A stretch of 64,000 nucleotides of DNA, taken from NCBI RefSeq assembly GCF_012641075.1, contig NZ_JAAXLJ010000005.1:107938-171937 (forward strand). Direction: 5' to 3'. The notes beneath the pieces are model-generated. The model did no database searches. It was not told the DNA's origin and worked only from the letters and a program-made list of their open reading frames with translations. Source of the stretch: Secundilactobacillus angelensis. GTDB lineage: Bacteria; Bacillota; Bacilli; Lactobacillales; Lactobacillaceae. How positions within the stretch are numbered: position 1 is the first letter of the stretch; each line of letters opens with the position of its first letter. This document shows, in pieces, positions 1 to 11,668 of the stretch. Made by a program: the position numbers and the translations under genes.

Positions 1-51
1 AGGTTAAGTTAGAGGTAGTAAAAATTTAGTAAAATTTGTGGAGGCATAATT

Positions 52-1224
52 ATGGACTATCAGAGCTTAAAAGACGAATTCAATCAAGCTTTTGGCTACG
101 CAGGTGAACGTGTCTACTTTTCACCAGGTCGAATCAATCTAATTGGTGAACATACCGATTACAATGGCGGTCATGTTTTTCCTTGCGCAATCACCATGGG
201 CACATACGGTGTTTACGCAGCCCGTAAAGATGATCAAGTTCGACTTTATTCCGCCAACCTTCCAGACGCAGGTATTTTAACTTTTCCAATTGATAAACTA
301 GACTTTGATAAAAACGATAGCTGGGCTAAGTTCCCACGCGGTGTCATGTATGAGATGGCTAAGCAGGGTAAGACGGTTAACCATGGTTTTGATCTCTTCG
401 TTCACGGAGATTTACCAGATGCATCAGGTTTGTCTTCGTCAGCATCAATCGAACTGTTGATTGGTAACATTTTAAACCAAGAGTTTGACTGGGGTGTTGA
501 TCAAATGACGTTGATCAAGAATGGCCAAGCAGTTGAAAACGATTATTTAGGCCTTAATACTGGTATCCTCGATCAATTCGCTATCGGCATGGGCAAGAAG
601 AACCAAGCCGTATTGCTTGATGCTAATACCATGAAATATGAATACGTTCCCGTTGAATTGGGCGACAACGTTATCGTCATCATGAACACTAACAAGCGCC
701 GTGAACTGACAGATTCTAAGTACAACGAACGTCGGTCAGAATGTGAAAAAGCGGTGGCGCTTTTACAAAAGGGCGGCGTTGACGTTAAGACACTGGGTGA
801 TCTAACGCAAGAAGAATTCGATAAGGATGCTTACTTGGTCAACGATGACACCTTAATTAAACGTGCCCGCCACGCGGTAATCGAAAACCAGCGGACGTTG
901 CGTGCCAAGAAGGCTTTGAGTAATGGTCAGCTTGAAGAATTCGGTAAGTTAGTTAATGCGTCGCACGTTTCACTGCACTATGACTATGAAGTTACCGGTC
1001 AGGAATTGGATACTTTAGCTGAGACCGCATGGAAGCAACCGGGTGTCTTGGGCGCTCGTATGACTGGTGCCGGTTTCGGTGGCTGTGCAATTGCTATTGT
1101 TAACAAGGCTAACGTTGATGACTTCATTAAGAATGTCGGTAATGTTTACAAGCAAGAAATTGGTTATGAAGCCAGCTTCTACGTTGCAAGCATTGGTGAT
1201 GGCCCTAAGGAACTTAAAGCTTAA
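52..1224 (+). CDS. galK: Galactokinase
   Basis: Phosphorylates galactose to galactose-1-phosphate, the first step of the Leloir pathway in the cytoplasm. The 390-residue length is normal for the GHMP-kinase family. The galactokinase signature PGRINLIGEHTDYNGG lies at residues 25-40, the GHMP ATP-binding loop GLSSSAS at 126-132, and a C-terminal glycine-rich motif (MTGAGFGGC) near residue 340. The ATG is preceded by GTGGAGG at a normal distance. It is the first of four galactose genes on this strand (galK-galE-galT-galR), with 88 bases to galE. That gap holds only a weak hairpin (around 1233-1270), so co-transcription is likely. The promoter is probably just outside the window. Confidence 0.97.
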   Translation: MDYQSLKDEFNQAFGYAGERVYFSPGRINLIGEHTDYNGGHVFPCAITMGTYGVYAARKDDQVRLYSANLPDAGILTFPIDKLDFDKNDSWAKFPRGVMYEMAKQGKTVNHGFDLFVHGDLPDASGLSSSASIELLIGNILNQEFDWGVDQMTLIKNGQAVENDYLGLNTGILDQFAIGMGKKNQAVLLDANTMKYEYVPVELGDNVIVIMNTNKRRELTDSKYNERRSECEKAVALLQKGGVDVKTLGDLTQEEFDKDAYLVNDDTLIKRARHAVIENQRTLRAKKALSNGQLEEFGKLVNASHVSLHYDYEVTGQELDTLAETAWKQPGVLGARMTGAGFGGCAIAIVNKANVDDFIKNVGNVYKQEIGYEASFYVASIGDGPKELKA

Positions 1225-1312
1225 TAGTTATCACAAGGCGCAAAGCAATTAAACCTGCAGAGCGCTTTTATATCGGAATTAGGTCAAAGAGAAAGCATGG
1301 AGGTAATTAATT

Positions 1313-2317
1313 ATGACAGTTGTTGTATTAGGTGGTGCGGGCTATATTGGTTCACACACTGTTGATCGATTAGTTGAAAAGGGGTATGACGTGGCCGTAA
1401 TCGATAATTTGATCACAGGTCATCGGGCAGCGGTTAACCCCAAAGCCCGTTTTTACCAAGGTGATATTCGTGACCGCGCCTTCTTGGATGAAGTTTTTAA
1501 TCAGGAAACTGACGTGGAAGGGATTATTCACTTCGCAGCCTTTTCAATTGTGCCAGAATCCATGAGTAACCCACTGAAGTACTTTGATAACAACACTGGT
1601 GGCATGATTACCTTGCTTAAAGCAATGAAGGATCACGACATTAAGCGGATCATCTTCAGTTCAACCGCAGCAACTTACGGTGAACCAAAGCAGATTCCAA
1701 TCAAGGAAACTGATCCTCAAATTCCAACTAACCCATATGGTGAAAGCAAGTTAGCCATGGAAAAGATTATTCACTGGTCTGATGTGGCATATGGTATTAA
1801 GTTCGTGGCTTTACGTTACTTCAACGTTGCGGGTGCCAAAGCTGATGGCTCAATCGGTGAAGACCACCATCCAGAAACCCACCTGATTCCAATCATTTTG
1901 CAAGTTGCTGCGGGTGAACGTACCGGCTTAAAGATCTTTGGTACCGACTATCCTACTAAGGATGGGACTAACGTGCGTGACTACGTCCATGTTGTGGACT
2001 TAGCGGATGCACATATCCTGGCTTTGGAATACCTGAAGGCGGGCAATGATAGTGATGCCTTTAACCTTGGGTCATCAACTGGGTTCTCTAACAAGCAGAT
2101 TCTGGAAGCTGCACGTGAAGCAACTGGACAACCAATTCCCGCTGAAGACGCCCCTCGCCGTGCCGGTGATCCAAGTACCTTAATTGCGGCCAGTGATAAA
2201 GCACGTAAAGTCTTAGGTTGGAAACCACAATACGACGACGTGAAAGAAATTATTAAGACTGCCTGGAACTGGAAGCAAACACATCCAAAGGGCTACAATG
2301 ACCGAGGTGAAGCCTAA
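1313..2317 (+). CDS. galE: UDP-glucose 4-epimerase
   Basis: Interconverts UDP-galactose and UDP-glucose using bound NAD, closing the Leloir cycle and supplying UDP-sugars for the envelope. It is an extended short-chain dehydrogenase of 334 residues. The NAD-binding Rossmann motif GGAGYIGSH is at residues 7-15, the FSST segment at about 115-118, and the catalytic Tyr142-x3-Lys146 pair sits in NPYGESK. The ATG follows ATGGAGG. It lies between galK and galT and is separated from the preferred galT start by a single base, which indicates translational coupling. Confidence 0.97.
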   Translation: MTVVVLGGAGYIGSHTVDRLVEKGYDVAVIDNLITGHRAAVNPKARFYQGDIRDRAFLDEVFNQETDVEGIIHFAAFSIVPESMSNPLKYFDNNTGGMITLLKAMKDHDIKRIIFSSTAATYGEPKQIPIKETDPQIPTNPYGESKLAMEKIIHWSDVAYGIKFVALRYFNVAGAKADGSIGEDHHPETHLIPIILQVAAGERTGLKIFGTDYPTKDGTNVRDYVHVVDLADAHILALEYLKAGNDSDAFNLGSSTGFSNKQILEAAREATGQPIPAEDAPRRAGDPSTLIAASDKARKVLGWKPQYDDVKEIIKTAWNWKQTHPKGYNDRGEA

Positions 2318-2318
2318 A

Positions 2319-4803
<2,485 letters not shown>

Positions 4804-4830
4804 ATAGTCTAATTTGATAGAAAGTTTAAA

Positions 4831-4866
4831 AATCTAGCAAGGCGGTTTAGCCGAGCTAGATTTTTT
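4831..4866 (+). terminator. Intrinsic terminator of the gal operon
   Basis: AATCTAGC (4831-4838) pairs with GCTAGATT (4855-4862), with a second inner GGC/GCC stem, followed by a T run. It ends galKETR. Confidence 0.85.
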
Positions 4867-5038
4867 GCGTATTCTGATTCACAAATAAAAAAAATTAGGC
4901 CGTGAAACGTTGCTGATACGACACTGAAATACCACCTTAAATAGTGAACTAGTGAAAAGTGTTGTAAAGATTCTCGATGCATGTTAGATTAATGATTCAA
5001 TAAATACAGCGATTATTTATGATTTGATAAAAATATTT

Positions 5039-5107
5039 TTGACAAATTTAAAAAAATCACGATAATTTTTAAAAAAGTAAACATTTTTTGACGAAATGCA
5101 GTATAAT
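5039..5107 (+). promoter_or_regulatory. Promoter region of ldh (two candidate cores)
   Basis: The 4867-5168 gap is very AT-rich and holds no gene. A good sigma-A core is TTGACA (5039-5044), a 16-base spacer and GATAAT (5061-5066). A second perfect -10, TATAAT (5102-5107), lies closer to the gene but has only a weak -35 at 17 bases; the TTGACG at 5088-5093 is too close to serve it. Both could be used. Confidence 0.55.
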
Positions 5108-5109
5108 GA

Positions 5110-5127
5110 ATGTGACATAAATAACAA
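5110..5127 (+). promoter_or_regulatory. Candidate Rex (NADH-sensing repressor) operator
   Basis: The 18-mer ATGTGACATAAATAACAA matches the Gram-positive Rex consensus TTGTGA-W6-TCACAA at 15 of 18 positions. It begins 2 bases after the TATAAT at 5102-5107, so a bound repressor would cover the transcription start. Control of ldh by Rex is known in several Firmicutes. The assignment here is from sequence match only. Confidence 0.5.
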
Positions 5128-5168
5128 ACACATTGGGTATCAGGATCGACTGAAAGGAGACCATCATT

Positions 5169-6098
5169 ATGATTAAAAAACACCGTAAAGTATTACTAGT
5201 GGGTGACGGCGCAGTTGGCTCATCATTTGCATTCTCACTTCTTCAAAACTGTGGCATCGATGAATTAGTCATCGTTGACATTCAAAAAGAACACGCTGAG
5301 GGTGATAGTCTTGATTTGGAAGACCTGACACCAATGATGATGCCAGCTCAAATCAGAACTGGCGAATATTCAGACGCTGCGGATGCAGATATTGTGGTTC
5401 TGACCGCTGGCGTTCCCCGTAAGCCAGGTGAAACTCGCTTAGACCTTGTCAATAAGAACACTAAGATTTTGGAATCAATCGTTACGCCAGTTGTTAATAG
5501 CGGTTTTAATGGGGTCTTTGTTGTTTCTGCTAACCCAGTTGACATCCTGACTGCTTTGACTCAACATATTTCTGGCTTCCCTAAGAACCGTGTTATCGGT
5601 ACCGGTACCTCATTAGATAGTGCCCGCTTACAAGTGGCGCTCAGCAAGGAATTAGATGTCAGCACCAGTGATGTTGACGCCTACGTCTTAGGCGAACACG
5701 GCGACAGTTCATTTGCTGCTTATAATGAAGCAACGGTTAACGGTCAACCATTATTGAGCTTACCAAACGTCGATCGTGACCGTTTAGCTCAGATTGAAGA
5801 AGACGTTAAGAAAAAGGGTGGCGCCATCATCAGCCGTAAGGGCGCAACGTTCTACGGTGTTGCTGTCAGCTTGATGAAGATTTGCCGGGCCATCCTGTTA
5901 GATGAAAACCTGGTAATGCCAATTTCAGCACCAGTCAGTGGCCAATATGGTTTGGAAGATGGCTATATCGGTACACCAGCCGTTATTAACGGTAGTGGTA
6001 TTCGTCAGGTGATTGAAGTTAGTTTAACTGACGAAGAAACCGTCAAGATGCAAGAATCAGCACGGAAGATGAACGAAGTTTTACTCGCTGCTGAATAA
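5169..6098 (+). CDS. ldh: L-lactate dehydrogenase
   Basis: Reduces pyruvate to L-lactate with NADH, regenerating NAD in fermentation. The 309-residue protein has the NAD-binding loop GDGAVGSS at residues 12-19, the SANPVD segment, the GTSLDSAR substrate-site arginine region, and the catalytic histidine in GEHGDSS. The ATG is preceded by GAAAGGAGA. It is a single-gene unit between a long AT-rich promoter region with a Rex-like site and its own terminator. Lactobacilli often carry several L-LDH/MDH paralogues, and an L-2-hydroxyisocaproate dehydrogenase cannot be fully excluded, but the well-controlled promoter fits a main LDH. Confidence 0.9.
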   Translation: MIKKHRKVLLVGDGAVGSSFAFSLLQNCGIDELVIVDIQKEHAEGDSLDLEDLTPMMMPAQIRTGEYSDAADADIVVLTAGVPRKPGETRLDLVNKNTKILESIVTPVVNSGFNGVFVVSANPVDILTALTQHISGFPKNRVIGTGTSLDSARLQVALSKELDVSTSDVDAYVLGEHGDSSFAAYNEATVNGQPLLSLPNVDRDRLAQIEEDVKKKGGAIISRKGATFYGVAVSLMKICRAILLDENLVMPISAPVSGQYGLEDGYIGTPAVINGSGIRQVIEVSLTDEETVKMQESARKMNEVLLAAE

Positions 6099-6123
6099 TT
6101 AACTGTTAAAATAGAATTAATTA

Positions 6124-6160
6124 AACGAGTTGGGTAAGCAATTACTGACAACTCGTTTTT
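6124..6160 (+). terminator. Intrinsic terminator of ldh
   Basis: AACGAGTT (6124-6131) pairs with AACTCGTT (6150-6157), followed by a T run. Confidence 0.8.
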
Positions 6161-6176
6161 TAGTTGAGGTGGAAAA

Positions 6177-6959
6177 ATGGACTTTATTACAAGCGATCAC
6201 GTCAAACTTTCCTATACGGATGAGGGCGATGGTCAACCAGTGTTATTGCTAGGCGGTATTGGTAGCTACCGAGAGATCTGGTTACCCACTAAGCAGTTTT
6301 TGATTGCAGCCGGTTACCGGGTAATTAACTTAGATGCTAGAAATCAGGGTGCTTCACAGCGGACAATTAAAGGTAGACGGATCAGTAGGCACGCAATCGA
6401 CGTGCAGGAATTGTTGGCACACCTAGAAGTGAATCAGGTGATTGGTGTCGGTAATTCCATGGGTGCCAGCACGCTGTTTGCGTACGTGTCGTTGTTTGGT
6501 ACACAACAGTTCAGTGCTATTGTTGATATTGATCAAAGTCCTAAAATGATCAGCGATAAAACGTGGCAGTATGGGTTTAAGGGGCTGACTTGGGAAACCT
6601 TTCCTGGGATGCTAAAATTCCCGTTAGGCTCGGGAACCGCCACGCCAGTTTCCGAAGAGGTCCGTGCCGGTGTTCAGACTGCTAGACAGGCCCATCCGTA
6701 TGATAGTGACGAAAATTATGCTTGTCTGGTAGACCATGCTTTCCAAGATTGGCGGGACGTCCTGTTGGGTTTACAGGTACCCTTATTAGTGATTGCTGGG
6801 GGAAAGTCGCCTTATTTTGATCCGAAATTTGCGAAAGCTGCAGCTAATTTGGCGCCACAGGGACAGTCACAAGTCATCAATAATGCCGGCCATATAGTGA
6901 TGGCTGAACAACCAGCAGCGTTTAATGAAGTGTTGGCTACCTTTCTGAAACAGCTATGA
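6177..6959 (+). CDS. Alpha/beta-fold hydrolase
   Basis: A 260-residue cytoplasmic alpha/beta hydrolase of unknown substrate. The nucleophile elbow GNSMGAS (G-x-S-x-G) is near residue 93. The oxyanion region LLGGIGSYREIW lies in the first 40 residues. The catalytic histidine is in NAGHIVMAEQP near the C-terminus. There is no signal peptide. Start ATG follows TTGAGGTGG. It stands alone between the ldh terminator and a bidirectional terminator shared with citI. Esterase, lactonase or haloperoxidase-like functions are all possible. Confidence 0.8.
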   Translation: MDFITSDHVKLSYTDEGDGQPVLLLGGIGSYREIWLPTKQFLIAAGYRVINLDARNQGASQRTIKGRRISRHAIDVQELLAHLEVNQVIGVGNSMGASTLFAYVSLFGTQQFSAIVDIDQSPKMISDKTWQYGFKGLTWETFPGMLKFPLGSGTATPVSEEVRAGVQTARQAHPYDSDENYACLVDHAFQDWRDVLLGLQVPLLVIAGGKSPYFDPKFAKAAANLAPQGQSQVINNAGHIVMAEQPAAFNEVLATFLKQL

Positions 6960-6983
6960 ACAAATGACCAGTGTTGGCTCAAG

Positions 6984-7026
6984 TAAAAAAAGCACTATTC
7001 GGCTAGAAAGTCGAAATAGTGCTTTT
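6984..7026. terminator. Bidirectional terminator (hydrolase / citI)
   Basis: AAGCACTATT (6990-6999) pairs with AATAGTGCTT (7015-7024), with A-rich and T-rich flanks on the two sides. It can terminate the plus-strand hydrolase and the minus-strand regulator. Confidence 0.85.
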
Positions 7027-7040
7027 AATTTACTCTCAGA

Positions 7041-7991
7041 TTATGATCGATCCATTTCAAGCAAAACGCGATTGGCAACGGACTCGTTGGTGACAAAGTC
7101 CGTTAACAGACCACCGCGTAGTGCACCCAATAAAGCGCGTCCTTTGAACTTACTCTTGACGATGGCTAACCGGTGCGGCACCGTCAAAATGGCATCTAGT
7201 GATGCGCCAAAGAGCTTATCGTGACCGGTATTTAGAATATGCCCGTCAATGTCATACGGACGGCCGTACAGCATCCCAGCGACATCGTCCGGTTCAATTT
7301 CTCCCAGGATCTCGTTGCGATGGTTACGCCAGAGGGGAATGGAATCTACAGAGGCCAATGTACCGACACCGGCAAATAGCAGATCCATTTTAGCCATGGT
7401 AGTAAAGGCTGATACCAATGCTGGTTCCTGTTTTAGGGCAGTCCGGGTGGAATCGTTGATGATGTATAAAGGTGCTGGAATCGTTCTGAAACTTGCACTG
7501 AACTTAGTCGCAGCCTTTTGAACTAACGGCGTCGCTCCAAGGGTTGAGTTGTATTTTAAATTATCACCCATGAACTGAGTAAAGACGAGATCATCCATGA
7601 TTTCAGACTGGAAATGGTTGATGACGTTGGCTACGGTACCACCCCAACCAACGCCAATCACCGTACTGCGGTGCAGCATGTCCTGAATTTCTTCAGCGGC
7701 AAATTCGACAACGTTTTCATAGTCTTCATTGGTATTATCGGCGTCTTTGAGAATGAAGGCGTTTTGAAGGTCAAACTGTTTCTTAAACCGTGCTTCCATC
7801 TCCATGTTTCGGTCAATGGGAGCATTGATTGAGATTTTAACTAAGCCATTGTTTAAGGCGTCATCTAATGACTTAGTGATCAGATAACGGCTGAGATTGT
7901 ATTTTTTAGATATTTGCGAAATGGTGAGTTTAGATAGGTAGTAATCACGGGCAATGTTCGCCAGTTGCTCGCGAGATTTCATGTTATCCAA
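7041..7991 (-). CDS. citI: SorC/DeoR-type transcriptional activator of the citrate operon (CitI-like)
   Basis: A sugar-binding-domain (SorC-type) regulator. An N-terminal helix-turn-helix covers about residues 10-45 (ISQISKKYNLSRYLITKSL), followed by the effector domain of this family (GVGWGGTVANV, LFAGVGTL). It is divergent from the citrate-lyase operon, the place of CitI in Weissella and Leuconostoc, where it activates the cit operon in response to citrate. I start it at the TTG at 7991, 7 bases after AAAGGAGG. The ATG at 7982 is too far from the ribosome binding site, and upstream in-frame codons lie before it. Confidence 0.85.
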   Translation of the reverse strand: MDNMKSREQLANIARDYYLSKLTISQISKKYNLSRYLITKSLDDALNNGLVKISINAPIDRNMEMEARFKKQFDLQNAFILKDADNTNEDYENVVEFAAEEIQDMLHRSTVIGVGWGGTVANVINHFQSEIMDDLVFTQFMGDNLKYNSTLGATPLVQKAATKFSASFRTIPAPLYIINDSTRTALKQEPALVSAFTTMAKMDLLFAGVGTLASVDSIPLWRNHRNEILGEIEPDDVAGMLYGRPYDIDGHILNTGHDKLFGASLDAILTVPHRLAIVKSKFKGRALLGALRGGLLTDFVTNESVANRVLLEMDRS

Positions 7992-8131
7992 CGGGGTTCC
8001 TCCTTTAAAATCGGACATAAAAATCACTTCACCACTATCATATCATGTTCAAACCAAAATGCTCACTTTTTTAAACAGTTTTATCAGAACAGAAATTGTT
8101 ATTTTAAAAATATAAAAAATCTGATTTATAT

Positions 8132-8160
8132 TTGAAAAAGTTAAAAAGACGGAGTAAACT
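8132..8160 (+). promoter_or_regulatory. Probable promoter of the cit operon
   Basis: TTGAAA (8132-8137), a 17-base spacer and TAAACT (8155-8160). The 7992-8221 divergent region is very AT-rich, as expected for CitI operators. A possible citI core on the minus strand is TATGAT at 8042-8037. Confidence 0.5.
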
Positions 8161-8221
8161 ATAAGTGTAGTGGAGTTTGATAATAATATCACAAGTGTTT
8201 ATTTTGGAAGGAATGGTGCGA

Positions 8222-9403
8222 TTGACTGATAATAATGAAATTTTGAGAGTGCATGAGGATCATACTGGTGTCTTGGATATCCAATCCGACCTTGGTGTAC
8301 ATAATAAAACCGATTTAGGCAAAGCATATACGCCTGGAGTTGCAGTTCTTTCCAAGCTGATTGCCAAGCATCCGGAACTCAAAAACAAATATACGGTTAG
8401 CGGTAAATTAGTTGCGTTGATTACAGATGGTTCAGCTGTTTTGGGCTTAGGAAACATTGGCCCAGCTGGTGGTTTACCCGTTATCGAAGGTAAAGCCTTA
8501 CTGTACAAGGATTTGGCTAATATTAATGCTATTCCAATTGCAGTTAACCAAGTATCGACTGACGAAATCGTCAAGACCATTCAGAATATGTCGCAGTCAT
8601 TTGCAGGTATTCATTTGGAAGACATTGCGGCACCAAAGTGTTTTGAGATTGAAGAAGCACTGAGTCAATCTCTGGATATTCCCGTGTATCACGATGACCA
8701 AGAAGGCACAGCCATTGTTGTTCTAGCAGGGCTGATCAATGCTGCCAAAGTTGTCGCTAAAAAATTAGAATACCTCCACGTGGTTATTAATGGAATCGGT
8801 GCGTCCGGTTTAGCTACTGCTAAGTTATTGTATGCAGCTGGTATCACACACTTGACACTCGTTGATGTCTACGGGGTAGTTACACCTGATGACACTCGGT
8901 ATAATAAGTACCAGCGCGAGTTTGCAGCCAAGATCAAGGCAAATAATGACCAAAAGAACCTGAAGCTGACAGACGTTATGGATGACCAGGATGTTTTCGT
9001 TGGTCTGTCTGATCAGCACTTGTTATCTGGTCATGATGTGCAACGGATGGCTAAGGATCCAATCGTCTTTGCGTTGGCTAATCCGGTACCCGAAATCGAA
9101 CCTGATGAAGCTGCCAAAGCTGGTGCAAAGGTTATCGCTACTGGTTCAAGTCAGCACCCTAACCAAGTGAATAACATTTTGGCATTCCCTGGTTTATTTA
9201 AGGGCTTGCTTGCTAGCGGGATTACCCACGTTGATGCAAAGTTGCAGTTAGTGGTCGCTAAAGCATTAGCTAGCGTCGTTGAAACACCAACAGCTGAAGA
9301 AGTCGTTCCGGGTGTCTTCAATGAACGAGTAGTTGAAATGGTAAGCCAAGCTGTCGTTGATTACAGCGATGGTGAGAAAGAAGAATTGATTACGGAGGCC
9401 TGA
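8222..9403 (+). CDS. citM: Malic-enzyme-family oxaloacetate decarboxylase
   Basis: A soluble NAD-malic-enzyme homologue. In lactic acid bacteria citrate clusters this member (CitM/mae) decarboxylates the oxaloacetate released by citrate lyase to pyruvate. The malic enzyme N-terminal domain has ALITDGSAVLGLGNIG near residues 63-78, and the NAD-binding domain VVINGIGASGLATAKL follows at about 185-200. As first gene of the citMCDEFXG operon it replaces the membrane Na+-pumping decarboxylase of enterobacteria. The start is uncertain: GGAAGG (8206-8211) best fits the TTG at 8222 (MTDNNEIL), with ATG 8213 and a TTG at 8177 as alternatives. Confidence 0.87.
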   Translation: MTDNNEILRVHEDHTGVLDIQSDLGVHNKTDLGKAYTPGVAVLSKLIAKHPELKNKYTVSGKLVALITDGSAVLGLGNIGPAGGLPVIEGKALLYKDLANINAIPIAVNQVSTDEIVKTIQNMSQSFAGIHLEDIAAPKCFEIEEALSQSLDIPVYHDDQEGTAIVVLAGLINAAKVVAKKLEYLHVVINGIGASGLATAKLLYAAGITHLTLVDVYGVVTPDDTRYNKYQREFAAKIKANNDQKNLKLTDVMDDQDVFVGLSDQHLLSGHDVQRMAKDPIVFALANPVPEIEPDEAAKAGAKVIATGSSQHPNQVNNILAFPGLFKGLLASGITHVDAKLQLVVAKALASVVETPTAEEVVPGVFNERVVEMVSQAVVDYSDGEKEELITEA

Positions 9404-9404
9404 T

Positions 9405-10469
9405 ATGGACAATCAAATTGTCGATCTGTATCTTAGCAACCCCAAAGTAAAAGCGGACTGGGAAGCTTTCTTAACGAGTTTGAATATCACTAATTTCTCA
9501 GCTAATGAGGTCGATCAAATCGACTATACGATTGGTATTTATAACGGTGATGACCTTGTTGCCACCGGCTCCGTTGCTGGCAATGTGCTGAAATACATTG
9601 GCGTCTGCAACAAGGGCGTGACCACGGGTTCCAGATTCAATGCGATTGTTTCGGAACTAGTGAACCGTCAATTTGCGCAGCACGTTTATCACTTATTTGT
9701 GTTCACCAAACTCAAATATAGTGAGAGCTTCCAGCACATTGGTTTCAGCGAGCTGGCACATTCAGACGAGGCGGCGTTCTTAGAAACGGGAAGTCCGGAT
9801 GTTCACGACTTTCTGGCTGAGATTCCGCGCGTTGATGGTCAGGACGACAAACAAGTCGCTGGTATTGTCATGAACGCTAATCCGTTTACCCGCGGCCATC
9901 GTTACTTGGTGGAGCAGGCTGCAAGTCAAAACGACCTAGTCTACGTGTTCGTCGTGAATACGGATGCTTCGTTATTTACCACCGCAGAACGGTTCCAATT
10001 AGTAAAGGATGGTACGGCTGACTTGGACAACGTCATCGTGGTTAATGGTGGCGACTACATGGTTAGCTACGCCACGTTCCCAGCCTATTTCTTAGCGTCA
10101 CCGAATCAGGCAGTGACATACCAAACGACCTTGGACGCCCGCATCTTTCGGAACGTCATCGCTCCGGCATTGAACATCAAGGCCCGTTACGTTGGTTCCG
10201 AGCCGTTATCGCGGACAACCAATATTTACAACGAAGTGCTGAAACGGGAATTACCACCTGCAGTTGAGGTGAAGGTAATTGATCGTAATCAGGCACTCAC
10301 AAGTGATCAGCAAGTGATCACTGCAACACAAGTTAGACAGCTCATCAAAAATGGTGAGACAAGCAGTTTAGCGGCCCTTGTGCCGGAGACGACTGCTTCG
10401 TTTATCCAGCATCATTTAACAACCCTACAAAAACGGATTCAGGAAGGAATGAACATTGATGGAAATTAA
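9405..10469 (+). CDS. citC: [Citrate (pro-3S)-lyase] ligase
   Basis: Acetylates the thiol of the citrate lyase acyl carrier prosthetic group at the expense of ATP and acetate, switching the lyase on. The 354-residue length is typical. The nucleotidyltransferase-type motif NPFTRGHRYLVEQA appears near residue 160-173, preceded by an N-terminal GNAT-like domain. The ATG starts 1 base after the citM stop, and the 3' end overlaps citD by 11 bases, so the genes are translationally coupled. Confidence 0.95.
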   Translation: MDNQIVDLYLSNPKVKADWEAFLTSLNITNFSANEVDQIDYTIGIYNGDDLVATGSVAGNVLKYIGVCNKGVTTGSRFNAIVSELVNRQFAQHVYHLFVFTKLKYSESFQHIGFSELAHSDEAAFLETGSPDVHDFLAEIPRVDGQDDKQVAGIVMNANPFTRGHRYLVEQAASQNDLVYVFVVNTDASLFTTAERFQLVKDGTADLDNVIVVNGGDYMVSYATFPAYFLASPNQAVTYQTTLDARIFRNVIAPALNIKARYVGSEPLSRTTNIYNEVLKRELPPAVEVKVIDRNQALTSDQQVITATQVRQLIKNGETSSLAALVPETTASFIQHHLTTLQKRIQEGMNIDGN

Positions 10470-10752
10470 GGATACAGCCGTTGCTGGTACTTTGGAGTCA
10501 TCAGATATTCAGATTATGATCTCTAAAGCTGCCGACGGAATTCAGATTGATTTACAGTCCGATGTTGAAAAACAGTTCGGCGACCAAATTCGTCAGGTCA
10601 TTACAACAACGCTTAATAACTTAGGCATTAACGCAGCTAAGGTAAAAGCGGTAGACAAAGGTGCGCTTGACTGTGTGATCAAGGCCCGTACGATTGCGGC
10701 AGCGCAACGTGCTAGTCAGACCACCGATCAACCAGCATGGGAGGTATTATAA
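10459..10752 (+). CDS. citD: Citrate lyase acyl carrier protein (gamma subunit)
   Basis: Small carrier subunit of citrate lyase bearing the phosphoribosyl-dephospho-CoA arm. With the ATG at 10459 the conserved TAVAGTLESSD segment places the modifiable serine at residue 14, the position known for characterised CitD. That supports this start over the TTG at 10456, although the TTG has the better spacing to GGAAGG (10442-10447). The product is 97 residues. It overlaps the end of citC; citE begins 1 base after its stop. Confidence 0.95.
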   Translation: MEIKDTAVAGTLESSDIQIMISKAADGIQIDLQSDVEKQFGDQIRQVITTTLNNLGINAAKVKAVDKGALDCVIKARTIAAAQRASQTTDQPAWEVL

Positions 10753-10753
10753 A

Positions 10754-11668
10754 ATGGCTGAAAATGAAGAACGTTTACGTCGGACAATGATGTTTGTTCC
10801 GGGTAATAACCCAGCAATGGTGAAGGATGCCGGTATCTATGGCGCCGACTCCATCATGTTTGACCTTGAAGATTCCGTTTCACTGTCAGAAAAGGATGCT
10901 GCGCGTGTCTTAGTATACGAAGCACTTCAGACCCAAGATTACGGCAATGCTGAATTAGTTGTCCGTGTTAACGGCCAAGATACTGAATTCTACGCCAACG
11001 ATGTTAAGGCAATGGTTAAAGCCGGAATTGACGTTATTCGTCTCCCGAAGGCTGAATCTGCAGACATGGTAAAACAGCTTGAAGCTGATATTTTAGCTGC
11101 TGAAAAAGAATTTGGCAGAGAAGTCGGTTCAACTCATCTGATGGCGGCGATTGAAAGTGCAAAGGGTGTGCTTAATGCACCTCAAATTGCTGCAGCTTCA
11201 GACCGGATGATTGGGATCGCTTTATCAGCTGAAGATTACACCACTGATATGAAGACCCACCGTTATCCAGATGGCGCCGAACTTGAATTCGCCCGTAACA
11301 TGGTGCTTCATGCTGCCCGTGCGGCAGGTGTGGCTGCTTTTGATACCGTCTTTACCAACATGGACGATACAGAAGGCTTCTACCGCGAGACAGAATACAT
11401 TCACCAACTTGGTTTCGACGGCAAGTCACTGGTTAACCCTCGTCAAATCGAAATGGTTAACAAAGTCTACGAACCAACGCAAAAGGAAATTTTGAACGCT
11501 AAGAACGTGATCAACGCCATTGAAGAAGCCCGCCTTAAGGGTTCGGGTGTTATTTCAATGAACGGTCAAATGGTTGACCGGCCAGTTGTTCTACGTGCGC
11601 AACGTGTAATGGGGCTCGCTAAGGCGTCCAACCTAGTTGATGAGGAGGGTAATTACATTGAAAAATAG
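10754..11668 (+). CDS. citE: Citrate lyase beta subunit (citryl-CoA lyase)
   Basis: Cleaves the citryl-carrier thioester to oxaloacetate and acetyl-carrier. The 304-residue TIM-barrel protein of the HpcH/HpaI-CitE family has [11 protein letters not shown] at the start, MFDLEDSVS near residue 35 (metal and substrate region) and the conserved RLPKAES segment. The ATG at 10754 follows GGGAGG. Its 3' end overlaps citF by 11 bases. Confidence 0.96.
   Translation: MAENEERLRRTMMFVPGNNPAMVKDAGIYGADSIMFDLEDSVSLSEKDAARVLVYEALQTQDYGNAELVVRVNGQDTEFYANDVKAMVKAGIDVIRLPKAESADMVKQLEADILAAEKEFGREVGSTHLMAAIESAKGVLNAPQIAAASDRMIGIALSAEDYTTDMKTHRYPDGAELEFARNMVLHAARAAGVAAFDTVFTNMDDTEGFYRETEYIHQLGFDGKSLVNPRQIEMVNKVYEPTQKEILNAKNVINAIEEARLKGSGVISMNGQMVDRPVVLRAQRVMGLAKASNLVDEEGNYIEK

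Noticed and set aside
1229..1270. Possible terminator between galK and galE
   Set aside because: The stem is short (about 7 pairs with G-U), the loop is long and the T tail is poor. Co-transcription is more likely.
5088..5107. TTGACG with TATAAT as a single ldh promoter
   Set aside because: The spacer is only 8 bases, too short for a sigma-A promoter. They may belong to different or weak promoters.
6964..7224. 86-residue plus-strand frame over the 3' end of citI
   Set aside because: It lies antisense to a well-supported regulator and crosses the terminator hairpin; composition reflects the opposite frame.
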